The notes under the pieces were generated by a model, which was given only the letters and a program-made list of their open reading frames with translations, ran no database searches and had not been told where the DNA came from. A DNA stretch of 7,370 nt from Paracoccaceae bacterium (lineage in GTDB: Bacteria; Pseudomonadota; Alphaproteobacteria; Rhodobacterales; Rhodobacteraceae). Position numbers and translations under genes: made by a program. Positions within the stretch are counted from its first letter, which is position 1; the number at the start of each line of letters is the position of its first letter. Below are positions 1 through 5,750 of this stretch, piece by piece. The stretch lies in assembly GCA_026982275.1 (NCBI GenBank), contig JALSHK010000506.1:1-7370 (forward strand), given 5' to 3'.

Positions 1-168
1 GCGGAAATTCGGGATTTTGCCGAGGCAGAAAACCTCAAGCTTGGCAAGGTCGCACAACCGCTTCGCGCCGCGCTTACTGGGCGCGGGGTTTCGCCCAGTG
101 TTTTTGACATGATGGTCATTCTGGGCAAGTCGGAAACTTTGGCTAGGCTGGAGGATGTTTCTACCTGA
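1..168 (+). CDS. gltX: Glutamyl-tRNA synthetase, C-terminal fragment
   Basis: This is the end of a gene that begins left of the window. Frame 1 is open from base 1 to the TGA at 166-168 and encodes 55 residues. The stretch KLGKVAQPLRAALTGRGVSP, followed by SVFDMMVILG, matches the conserved end of the anticodon-binding domain of bacterial GluRS, where the pattern QPLRxALTGR..SPxVFD is typical. The enzyme charges tRNA-Glu with glutamate in the cytoplasm. Only the C-terminus is visible, so the catalytic HIGH and KMSKS motifs cannot be checked. Some alphaproteobacteria carry two GltX paralogues, and this fragment does not show which one this is. A terminator-like hairpin is embedded in the coding sequence about 60 bases before the stop. 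gltA follows after 76 bases on the same strand, an arrangement I recall from other alphaproteobacteria. Confidence 0.88.
   Translation, partial: AEIRDFAEAENLKLGKVAQPLRAALTGRGVSPSVFDMMVILGKSETLARLEDVST
76..105 (+). terminator. Terminator-like hairpin inside the 3' end of gltX
   Basis: ACTGGGCG at 76-83 pairs perfectly with CGCCCAGT at 92-99 around an 8-base loop. One G and then five T (101-105) follow. This has the form of a rho-independent terminator on the + strand, but it lies in gltX codons and ends 61 bases before the stop codon's first base. The amino acids it encodes (TGRGVSPSVF) are conserved in GluRS, so the pairing may be a by-product of codon choice. Ribosomes finishing gltX would also open the stem. 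It could partly insulate gltA from gltX read-through. Activity is inferred only from the sequence. Confidence 0.3.
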
Positions 169-233
169 GCGGCACACGGGTGCGCTCAACGGCTGGAATT
201 TGATTAATAGCTGCCTTTTGGCGGCGCATCGAG

Positions 234-240
234 AAAGAGG
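234..240 (+). promoter_or_regulatory. Ribosome binding site of gltA
   Basis: AAAGAGG sits 4 bases before the ATG at 245. This purine-rich site supports 245 as the real start rather than the in-frame ATG at 155. The ATG at 155 lies inside gltX and would add 30 residues that do not resemble citrate synthase. Confidence 0.65.
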
Positions 241-244
241 ATAC

Positions 245-1528
245 ATGACAAACGCGACCCTGAAATTTGGTGATAAAGAGCTTGAACTACCAATGATGAG
301 CCCTACCGTTGGCCCGGATGTTATCGATATCCAAAAGCTGTATGCCCAGGGCGGGGTTTTCACTTATGATCCGGGTTTCACTTCTACAGCGTCATGCCAA
401 TCCAACATTACCTTCATTGACGGCAATAAGGGCGAGCTGCTTTACCGTGGCTATCCAATCGATCAGCTCGCTGAAAAATCCCATTTTCTCGAAGTTTGCT
501 ACCTGCTGCTTTACGGAGAGCTGCCAACCTCCGAACAGTTGAGCGATTTTGTGCCGCGCGTCACCCGCCACACCATGCTGCACGAGCAAATGGCCTATTT
601 CTACCGCGGGTTCCGGCGCGATGCTCCGCCAATGGCAGTGGTCTGCGGCGTTATGGGCGCGCTTTCCAGCTTTTATCACGACAGCACCGATATCACCGAC
701 CCCGAGCAGCGCGAGATCGCATCCATCCGGATGATTGCCAAGATCCCGACCATCACCGCATGGGCCTATAAATACTCCATCGGGCAGCCGTTTGTATATC
801 CCAAAAACGAGCTGGATTACACTTCGAACTTCCTGCACATGTGCTTTTCGGTTCCGGCTGAAAAATATGTAGTTGATCCGATTCTAAGCCGCGCGATGGA
901 CCGTATTTTCACCCTGCACGCGGATCACGAGCAAAACGCCTCCACCAGCACCGTGCGCCTGGCCGGCTCTTCAGGGGCCAATCCGTTTGCCTGTATTGCG
1001 GCGGGTGTGGCTTGTCTTTGGGGTCCGGCACATGGCGGGGCCAATGAGGCCGCGCTCAATATGCTGCGCGAAATCGGCACTGTGGACCGCATCCCCGAAT
1101 ATATCGCCCGCGCCAAGGATAAATCCGATCCGTTCCGCCTGATGGGCTTTGGCCACCGCGTGTATAAAAACTTTGACCCCCGCGCCAAGGTAATGAAAGA
1201 GAGCGCCGACGAGGTGCTTGGCCTGATGGGGATCGAGAACAATCCAACCCTGCAAGTGGCCAAAGAGCTGGAGCGGATCGCGTTGAGCGACCCCTATTTC
1301 ATTGAGAAAAAGCTCTATCCGAATGTGGATTTCTATTCCGGCATTATCCTTGATGCCATGGGCTTCCCGTCTTCGATGTTTACCCCGATCTTTGCCTTGG
1401 CCCGCACTGTGGGCTGGATCGCGCAGTGGAAAGAGATGATCTCGGACCCGACCCAGAAAATCGGACGGCCACGCCAACTTTATACCGGCGCAACCTTCCG
1501 TGATTACGTGGATGTGGAAAAGCGTTGA
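245..1528 (+). CDS. gltA: Type II citrate synthase
   Basis: This enzyme condenses oxaloacetate with acetyl-CoA to give citrate and CoA, the entry step of the TCA cycle in the cytoplasm. The product is 427 aa, the same length as the E. coli enzyme. The catalytic triad is visible: His263 in PAHGG, His304 in GFGHRVYK and Asp362 in VDFYSG. The signature LHADHEQNASTSTVR is at 224-238. By alignment from memory, several residues that bind NADH in the E. coli hexamer are kept (Arg108, His109, Arg162, Lys166). The position of the reactive E. coli Cys206 is Ala205 here. This points to the large, hexameric, Gram-negative type, though allosteric behaviour is an inference. The start at 245 is chosen from the ribosome binding site and from family length. 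The deacylase-like gene downstream overlaps the last 4 bases (TTGA), so the two are probably co-translated. I found no convincing promoter in the 76-base gap upstream. Confidence 0.97.
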   Translation: MTNATLKFGDKELELPMMSPTVGPDVIDIQKLYAQGGVFTYDPGFTSTASCQSNITFIDGNKGELLYRGYPIDQLAEKSHFLEVCYLLLYGELPTSEQLSDFVPRVTRHTMLHEQMAYFYRGFRRDAPPMAVVCGVMGALSSFYHDSTDITDPEQREIASIRMIAKIPTITAWAYKYSIGQPFVYPKNELDYTSNFLHMCFSVPAEKYVVDPILSRAMDRIFTLHADHEQNASTSTVRLAGSSGANPFACIAAGVACLWGPAHGGANEAALNMLREIGTVDRIPEYIARAKDKSDPFRLMGFGHRVYKNFDPRAKVMKESADEVLGLMGIENNPTLQVAKELERIALSDPYFIEKKLYPNVDFYSGIILDAMGFPSSMFTPIFALARTVGWIAQWKEMISDPTQKIGRPRQLYTGATFRDYVDVEKR

Positions 1529-1995
1529 GCAAAAGCCTGAAACGGGTGGAGGCCGAGGCGAAAGCGCTCGGCCTTTCCATCAAGATCATCCGGGAAGATG
1601 TGCAAACCACCACCGCGCAAATGGCGGCAGATGCACGCGGCTGCGGCGTTGATCAGATCGTAAAATCTATTTTGTTTCGCGAAGCAGGCTCCGAGCGGCA
1701 TGTGCTTTTTCTCACGGCGGGCGGCAATCGGGTGTCGCAAGCCAAGGCTGAAGCCGCCTGCGGACATGGGCTGTCGCGCGCCGATGCGGCCAGTATTCGC
1801 GCCTATACCGGCTTTGCAATTGGCGGCGTTTCTCCGCTCGGGCATCTAAATCCGGTAGTGAAATTCATGGATCCGCGCTTAATGCAATTCGAAATCATCT
1901 GGGCGGCCGCCGGCACACCACAGCATGTATTCGCCATCAATCCGGCCCTGTTAGCCGAAAAAGCCGCAGCTCATATCATTGATTTCACTGAATAA
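1525..1995 (+). CDS. YbaK-family aminoacyl-tRNA deacylase-like protein
   Basis: This is a 156-aa stand-alone protein of the YbaK/ProX family, relatives of the prolyl-tRNA synthetase editing domain. Characterised members hydrolyse mischarged aminoacyl-tRNA (for example Cys- or Ala-tRNAPro) in trans in the cytoplasm. Visible family marks are QIVKSILF at 44-51, whose Lys47 matches the conserved lysine of the active site, and IGGVSPLGH at 99-107, the glycine/proline loop of the pocket. The protein covers the whole domain with no extra parts. The start is TTG, overlapping the gltA stop as TTGA, with only a weak purine stretch (GGAAAAGCG) before it. This suggests translational re-initiation after gltA. 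An alternative in-frame GTG at 1546 would drop only 7 residues. The exact subfamily and its tRNA substrate cannot be told from the sequence. The 3' end runs 11 bases into the opposing lpxB gene. Confidence 0.88.
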   Translation: MSKSLKRVEAEAKALGLSIKIIREDVQTTTAQMAADARGCGVDQIVKSILFREAGSERHVLFLTAGGNRVSQAKAEAACGHGLSRADAASIRAYTGFAIGGVSPLGHLNPVVKFMDPRLMQFEIIWAAAGTPQHVFAINPALLAEKAAAHIIDFTE

Positions 1996-3115
1996 TTGAT
2001 AAAACAGAGCGCGCCGCCCGCAATCCGGGATCTTCTCCGCCTTTCCCCAGCGCAAGCATGGCCCGCTGCCCGGTTTTGATCTGCTCGGCTCGCGCTACCG
2101 GATCATCCAACAAGCCTTGCACGGCTCCCGACAGGTTTTCCACCGTGCAATCCCTCGGCTCGAATTCAGGCACGGCCTTGGTTTCAGTTAGTAGATTTAC
2201 CAGCGTAAACGAAGGTGCCAGCATCGCGCGCCGCATAATGGCGGCGGTCAGCCAATTTGTTTTATATCCGATCACCATGGGCGTGCCCACAGCCGCCAGC
2301 TCGATCGAAACCGTTCCTGATGCCGCCAGCGCTAAATCTGACGCTGCAAACACAGCGGTTTTGCGGCCGGATTCTGGCAAAACCAGCTCCGCCTTCAGGC
2401 CTGATTCAGCCAGGATTTGCGTAAGAGGCGCGACCAAATGCTCTCCGGCAACAGGAATTGTAAACCGATAGCCTTTCAGCTGCCTGGCGACAGCAAAGAA
2501 AACCGGAGCCAGGCGGGTAATCTCTCCCATCCGAGAGCCGGGCAGCAGGGTAATCAACGGCCCCTTCTCCTGTAATTTCGCAATGACATCCACATCCGGC
2601 GGTGCCTCGGCCACCACCGGATGGCCGACAAAATCGCAGCTCATGCCTGCCGCCTGCATATAGGGCGGCTCAAAGGGCAACAACGCCAGAACATGATCCA
2701 CATGCCTCGCCATCTTTGCTGCCCGCCCCGGCTTCCAGGCCCATACCGAAGGCGCGACATAGTGAATGATCTTGCCACGAAATTCCCCCCGCACCCGCTG
2801 CGCCAACCGCAAGCAAAACCCCGGACTATCAATGGTGATTAGCGCGTCAGGCTTCTTGCCAAGCAGGTCCTCTGTCGTCTCTTTCAGTCGTCGTTTCAGG
2901 TGCCTGTATTTGGGTAGCACCTCCAGCAAGCCAAAGATCGCCAGCTCGTTCATATCAAACAGACTCTCCAGACCTTCGGCCTGCATCAATGGTCCGCCTA
3001 CACCGAAAAACTCTATTTTTCCAGCGTGTAAAGCCTTTAGCCCTTGCATCAAAGCCGCACCAAGACGATCCCCCGATGCCTCGCCCGCAACCAGATAAAG
3101 CCTTAGATTACCCAT
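1985..3115 (-). CDS. lpxB: Lipid-A-disaccharide synthase
   Basis: This GT19-family glycosyltransferase joins UDP-2,3-diacylglucosamine to lipid X to form the beta-1',6 tetraacyl disaccharide 1-phosphate, at the cytoplasmic face of the inner membrane. The 376 aa are a normal length. Characteristic stretches in order are VAGEASGDRLG (9-19), the FFGVGGPLMQ region (36-45), ITIDSPGF (93-100, with Asp97 matching the essential aspartate of the E. coli enzyme), HYVAPSVWAWKPGR (118-131), DFVGHP (161-166), LLPGSRMGEI (190-199) and ALAASGTVSIELAAVGTPMV (262-281). The start ATG lies inside the end of lpxI (13-base overlap) and no clear Shine-Dalgarno sequence is seen. Expression therefore probably depends on coupling with lpxI. 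A hairpin plus T tract lies directly in front of the start. This is the last visible gene of the operon, and it ends by overlapping the convergent deacylase gene. Confidence 0.97.
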   Translation of the reverse strand: MGNLRLYLVAGEASGDRLGAALMQGLKALHAGKIEFFGVGGPLMQAEGLESLFDMNELAIFGLLEVLPKYRHLKRRLKETTEDLLGKKPDALITIDSPGFCLRLAQRVRGEFRGKIIHYVAPSVWAWKPGRAAKMARHVDHVLALLPFEPPYMQAAGMSCDFVGHPVVAEAPPDVDVIAKLQEKGPLITLLPGSRMGEITRLAPVFFAVARQLKGYRFTIPVAGEHLVAPLTQILAESGLKAELVLPESGRKTAVFAASDLALAASGTVSIELAAVGTPMVIGYKTNWLTAAIMRRAMLAPSFTLVNLLTETKAVPEFEPRDCTVENLSGAVQGLLDDPVARAEQIKTGQRAMLALGKGGEDPGLRAARSVLSIIQ

Positions 3116-3924
3116 AAAAACAACCCGAGCTCGTCAGCGCGGGCCACGGTTTCATCCTGGCCCAACACCAGCGTTGTTCCCGCCCGCACAACCACCCCGG
3201 AAAGACCGGCTTTGCAAGCTGCGCTAAAGGTGTCCGGACCAATCGCGGGCATATCCAGTCGCATATCCTGACCCGGCTTTGGCTGCTTGACCAACACGCC
3301 CTTGCTACCGTTTTTATCTGGCAAGCGCACAGCGTTTTGCGCCACAAAACGCAGCATGGCATCCGTGCCCTGAATGCTTTCCAACCCAAGGCAAATTCCT
3401 TGTGCCACCACGGCCCCCTGGCCCACATCCACCGCCCCGAGCGCCTGAATAATAACATCGGCGCGGGCTGCGTCTTGCCGGTCTTCCTCGCTTGGCTGTC
3501 GCTTTGTCGGAATACCCTGTTTGGCCAGCAATGAGGGCAAGGCTTCATGCACCCCGATCACCCTGAAGCTTTCGGCCTCAAACAACGCAGCTACAATGCC
3601 GAGTGTAGAGCCATCTCCAGCCTTCATTGCCTTCATAATCACCGGAGCAAGGCGCAGCCCCGTTGCGTCAAGACGCAAAGGGTTCAGCCGGGGTCGAACC
3701 ATGCCCCCGCCCATCGTTATGGTTTGAACCCCGGCTTTTCTTAATTGCTTGAAAAGCTTTCCAGGTTTTTCAAACGTAGCTTCAAGCACAGGATGGCCGG
3801 CCGACCATTCCAGTTCCATCCCCTGAAATCGAACCACAATATACTTGCAACCCTGTGCTTTGCAATTCTCGGCCAGCAGTTTTGGCAAAACCCCGCTACC
3901 GGCAATAATCCCCAAACCGTCCAT
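3103..3924 (-). CDS. lpxI: UDP-2,3-diacylglucosamine pyrophosphatase, LpxI type
   Basis: This enzyme hydrolyses UDP-2,3-diacylglucosamine to lipid X and UMP, the fourth step of lipid A synthesis. LpxI (formerly DUF1009) replaces the unrelated LpxH in alphaproteobacteria. The 273 aa match the family. The N-terminus GIIAGSGVLPKLLAE (5-19) and TITMGGGMVRP (68-78) belong to the N-terminal domain. KAGDGSTLGIV (101-111), the GQGAVVAQGICLGLESIQGT stretch (168-187, with Glu182) and RLDMPAIGPDTF (222-233) belong to the C-terminal catalytic domain. Asp224 in the last motif most likely equals Asp225 of Caulobacter LpxI, whose mutation abolishes activity. The start is 2 bases after the lpxA stop (TGA TA ATG) with no strong ribosome binding site, and the stop lies 13 bases inside lpxB. 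Together with lpxA and lpxB it makes lipid A precursors from one transcript. Confidence 0.95.
   Translation of the reverse strand: MDGLGIIAGSGVLPKLLAENCKAQGCKYIVVRFQGMELEWSAGHPVLEATFEKPGKLFKQLRKAGVQTITMGGGMVRPRLNPLRLDATGLRLAPVIMKAMKAGDGSTLGIVAALFEAESFRVIGVHEALPSLLAKQGIPTKRQPSEEDRQDAARADVIIQALGAVDVGQGAVVAQGICLGLESIQGTDAMLRFVAQNAVRLPDKNGSKGVLVKQPKPGQDMRLDMPAIGPDTFSAACKAGLSGVVVRAGTTLVLGQDETVARADELGLFLWVI
3116..3143 (-). other. Terminator-like hairpin just before the lpxB start
   Basis: On the - strand CCCGCGC (3143-3137) pairs with GCTCGGG (3130-3124) around the loop TGACGA. This gives 7 positions with one C.T mismatch. TTG and then five T (3120-3116) follow, directly before the lpxB ATG. The element lies wholly in lpxI codons. 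It could act as a weak intrinsic terminator or pause. It could also cover the only purine-rich stretch near the lpxB start, so that lpxB is translated only when ribosomes finishing lpxI open it. A chance origin is possible given the GC-rich codons. Confidence 0.3.
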
Positions 3925-3926
3925 TA

Positions 3927-4709
3927 TCAGGCTTTCGGAACACAGAACGAGCGCCCGGAATCAGCAAGGATAAATTCCAGAATTTGCAACACCCTCGCCC
4001 CGTTTTCCTGCTTTAGCAAAGTTTCGGCCTGCACCCGAAGCGGCTGGTCGGCCTCAAAAATCCTGCGAAATGCAGCGCGAATTTCAGAGATCTCGGCCCG
4101 AGAAACTCCGCGCCGCTTTAAGCCAACCAGATTCAGCCCCGCAAGCTTTGGCCGCTCACCAATAACCGAACCATAGGGGATAACATCGGCAACCACCATC
4201 GCCAATGCACCGATAATAGCGCCTTCGCCAATGCGGACATATTGATGAATACCCGCAAGCCCACCGATAATCGCACCCTCTCCGATCAAAACATGCCCGG
4301 CAAGGGATGCATGATTGGCCATCACCACACGATTTCCAACCGTGCAATCATGCCCGACATGGGTGCCAAGCATAAACAGGCAATCATTGCCAATTCTGGT
4401 AAGCCCGCCCCCCCCGGCTGTGCCCGGATTAATGGAAACACTTTCCCGGATCATGTTGCGGGCACCAATTTCAAGCCGTGTTTCCTCACCGGCATATTTC
4501 AAATCTTGCGGCTGGGAACCAATGCTGGCAAATGGCCAAATCTCGGTTTGCTCCCCAATGGTTGTATGTCCGGATATTACTACATGGCTATGCAAATGAA
4601 CGCCCGCTTTCAGGCGCACATTTTTCCCGATATGGCAAAACGGTCCGATACGGCACCCTGCCGCAACGGCTGCCCCCTTTTCCACGATTGCGCTGGGGTG
4701 AATGCTCAT
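3927..4709 (-). CDS. lpxA: UDP-N-acetylglucosamine acyltransferase
   Basis: This enzyme moves a (R)-3-hydroxyacyl chain from acyl carrier protein to the 3-OH of UDP-GlcNAc, the first step of lipid A synthesis, in the cytoplasm as a homotrimer. The 260 aa match the family. Residues up to about 185 form the left-handed beta-helix of hexapeptide repeats (IGPFCHIGKNV, VVISGHTTIG, AIIGGLAGIHQ and others). The rest is the C-terminal helical domain, opening with LVGLKRRGVSR (194-204). The catalytic base is His120 in HDCTVGN (E. coli His125). His139 in AGHV and His155 in IHQ match E. coli His144 and His160. The acyl-length ruler position (E. coli Gly173) is Ala168. The start ATG overlaps the fabZ stop as ATGA and has no clear ribosome binding site. 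An 8-base C run (G on the coding strand) encodes part of a glycine stretch near residue 100. Confidence 0.97.
   Translation of the reverse strand: MSIHPSAIVEKGAAVAAGCRIGPFCHIGKNVRLKAGVHLHSHVVISGHTTIGEQTEIWPFASIGSQPQDLKYAGEETRLEIGARNMIRESVSINPGTAGGGGLTRIGNDCLFMLGTHVGHDCTVGNRVVMANHASLAGHVLIGEGAIIGGLAGIHQYVRIGEGAIIGALAMVVADVIPYGSVIGERPKLAGLNLVGLKRRGVSRAEISEIRAAFRRIFEADQPLRVQAETLLKQENGARVLQILEFILADSGRSFCVPKA
4408..4415. repeat. Mononucleotide C8/G8 tract within lpxA
   Basis: Eight C in a row on the + strand (eight G in the lpxA message) encode most of the four glycines at 99-102, ahead of LTRIG. The glycine-rich turn is normal for LpxA (E. coli has QGGGLT). Using GGG GGG codons rather than mixed glycine codons creates a run where slippage could shift the frame before the catalytic histidine. 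Confidence 0.6.
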
Positions 4710-5176
4710 TCGGCTTCGGGGGTAACGATCATTGCGGTGAATTCGGATTCAGCCACCAGCTTACCATCTACTTTTGCTTTTCCAGCGAATTTCCAAACAT
4801 TTCCGCGCTTTCGCACAAGATCGACATGTAGCTCGACCTGATCCCCCGGCTCTACAAGCTTGCGAAATTTGGTGGCGTCAAGGGACATAAAGTATACCAG
4901 CGGATTTTTTCCGCCAAGGCCGAGAGTTTCGACCACAAGCGCCGCTGCGGTCTGCGCCATGGCTTCAACAATCAACACCCCCGGAAAAACCGGCTTGCCC
5001 GGAAAATGGCCCTGAAATACAGGCTCGGCCGCAGATACGTTTTTTATGCCAACAGCACTTTGCCCAAGCACAACATCACGCATTTTTTCAATATATAGAA
5101 ATGGATAGCGATGCGGCAGCAAATCCATAATTTTGTTGATATCGAATTTCAACATCTCCGGCGGTGTCTCACTCAT
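4706..5176 (-). CDS. fabZ: 3-hydroxyacyl-ACP dehydratase FabZ
   Basis: FabZ removes water from (R)-3-hydroxyacyl-ACP to give trans-2-enoyl-ACP in type II fatty acid synthesis. It draws on the same 3-hydroxyacyl-ACP that LpxA uses, which fits its place directly before lpxA. The protein has 156 aa and a single hot-dog fold. LLPHRYPFLYIEK (19-31) is the usual N-terminal motif. GHFPGKPVFPGVLIVEAMAQ (56-75) is the active-site stretch, with catalytic His57 and Glu71. The start at 5176 is backed by AGGA seven bases upstream. The start lies inside the last 8 bases of skp, and the stop shares ATGA with the lpxA start, so translation is probably coupled on both sides. In E. coli lpxD sits between skp and fabZ; here nothing does. 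Confidence 0.96.
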   Translation of the reverse strand: MSETPPEMLKFDINKIMDLLPHRYPFLYIEKMRDVVLGQSAVGIKNVSAAEPVFQGHFPGKPVFPGVLIVEAMAQTAAALVVETLGLGGKNPLVYFMSLDATKFRKLVEPGDQVELHVDLVRKRGNVWKFAGKAKVDGKLVAESEFTAMIVTPEAE

Positions 5177-5750
5177 TTTCTTGTCCTAACGATTCTAACA
5201 TGCCCGGATCTTCCTTATAGGTTATATCCAGCAATTCTATTGCCTCACTTGTAATATCCAGATTGCGATCGAACAAGAGCACAGATCTCTGATCTATGAT
5301 CGCCGAAGCGCTATATTTCTGCATCAACCTTGCCAGAACCGGCACCACCGCCTTGAAAAACGTGCGGCGCCGCGCTTCGATATTTGCAATCAGATTGTTA
5401 TCATTGGCCTCCTGCTCGGCCCGCGCGGCGATAACCTTCTGGTCAAAAGCATCGGCCAATTCCCGGAATTCATCCGGAGGCAGTGTATCTCTGCGTAAAG
5501 TAAGGTCCTTTTCCTCCGCCTCGAAAGCGGCTCCAATGCGCTGTCCTTCGGCTATCAAAGCTTCCTGCTCCTGCTGCTCCAGCGCGAGAATATCCTTGCC
5601 CAATTCAGAATTGGCGAATAACGCATCCTGATTGATGATCAATATATTGGTTGCACCATAAGTGGGAAACGTTTGACCATAGGTCGGACCAGCCACGAAT
5701 ACCAACCATAATATGGCTAGAATTCTTTTCATAGCCGCCAAGCCGACCAT
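5169..5750 (-). CDS. skp: OmpH/Skp-family periplasmic chaperone
   Basis: Skp/OmpH proteins are trimeric periplasmic chaperones that hold unfolded outer-membrane proteins on their way to the BAM complex. The 193-aa product begins with a signal peptide: a basic n-region (MKR at 7-9), a hydrophobic core ILAILWLVFVA, and a likely cut after TYG at 25. ILIINQDALFANSELG (36-51) is the usual first strand and subunit contact. Residues about 50-145 are charged and rich in Glu, Gln, Ala and Arg, as expected for the long coiled-coil arms. YSASAIIDQRSVLLFDRNLD (146-165) is the conserved closing part of the body domain. The ATG at 5750 shares one base with the bamA stop (TGATG). Met7 at 5732 would start the signal peptide more typically. 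Neither has a good ribosome binding site, so the start is unsettled. Following bamA directly is the classic gene order. Confidence 0.9.
   Translation of the reverse strand: MVGLAAMKRILAILWLVFVAGPTYGQTFPTYGATNILIINQDALFANSELGKDILALEQQEQEALIAEGQRIGAAFEAEEKDLTLRRDTLPPDEFRELADAFDQKVIAARAEQEANDNNLIANIEARRRTFFKAVVPVLARLMQKYSASAIIDQRSVLLFDRNLDITSEAIELLDITYKEDPGMLESLGQENE
5184..5187 (-). promoter_or_regulatory. Ribosome binding site of fabZ
   Basis: AGGA on the - strand, seven bases before the fabZ ATG, lies in the last codons of skp. It is one of the few recognisable Shine-Dalgarno sites in this operon and supports the 5176 start over the in-frame ATG seven codons later. Confidence 0.5.

Noticed and set aside
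139..167. Possible promoter for gltA (TTGGCT, 17 bases, TACCTG)
   Set aside because: The -10 box matches only two of six consensus bases, so it cannot be told from chance.
155..244. Upstream ATG that would lengthen citrate synthase by 30 residues
   Set aside because: It starts inside gltX, the added residues do not resemble the family, and the ATG at 245 has a good ribosome binding site and gives the usual length.
971..1477. Long open frame on the - strand inside gltA (168 codons)
   Set aside because: It lies entirely opposite a clear citrate synthase gene, has no recognisable domain and is explained by codon bias of the + strand.
3879..3891. Small inverted repeat GTTTT-GGC-AAAAC in lpxI
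   Set aside because: The stem is five mostly A-T pairs with a three-base loop, too weak to support a function.
4242..4841. 199-codon open frame on the + strand opposite lpxA and the end of fabZ
   Set aside because: It crosses the junction of two well-supported genes, its composition is unlike a real protein, and it has no motif.
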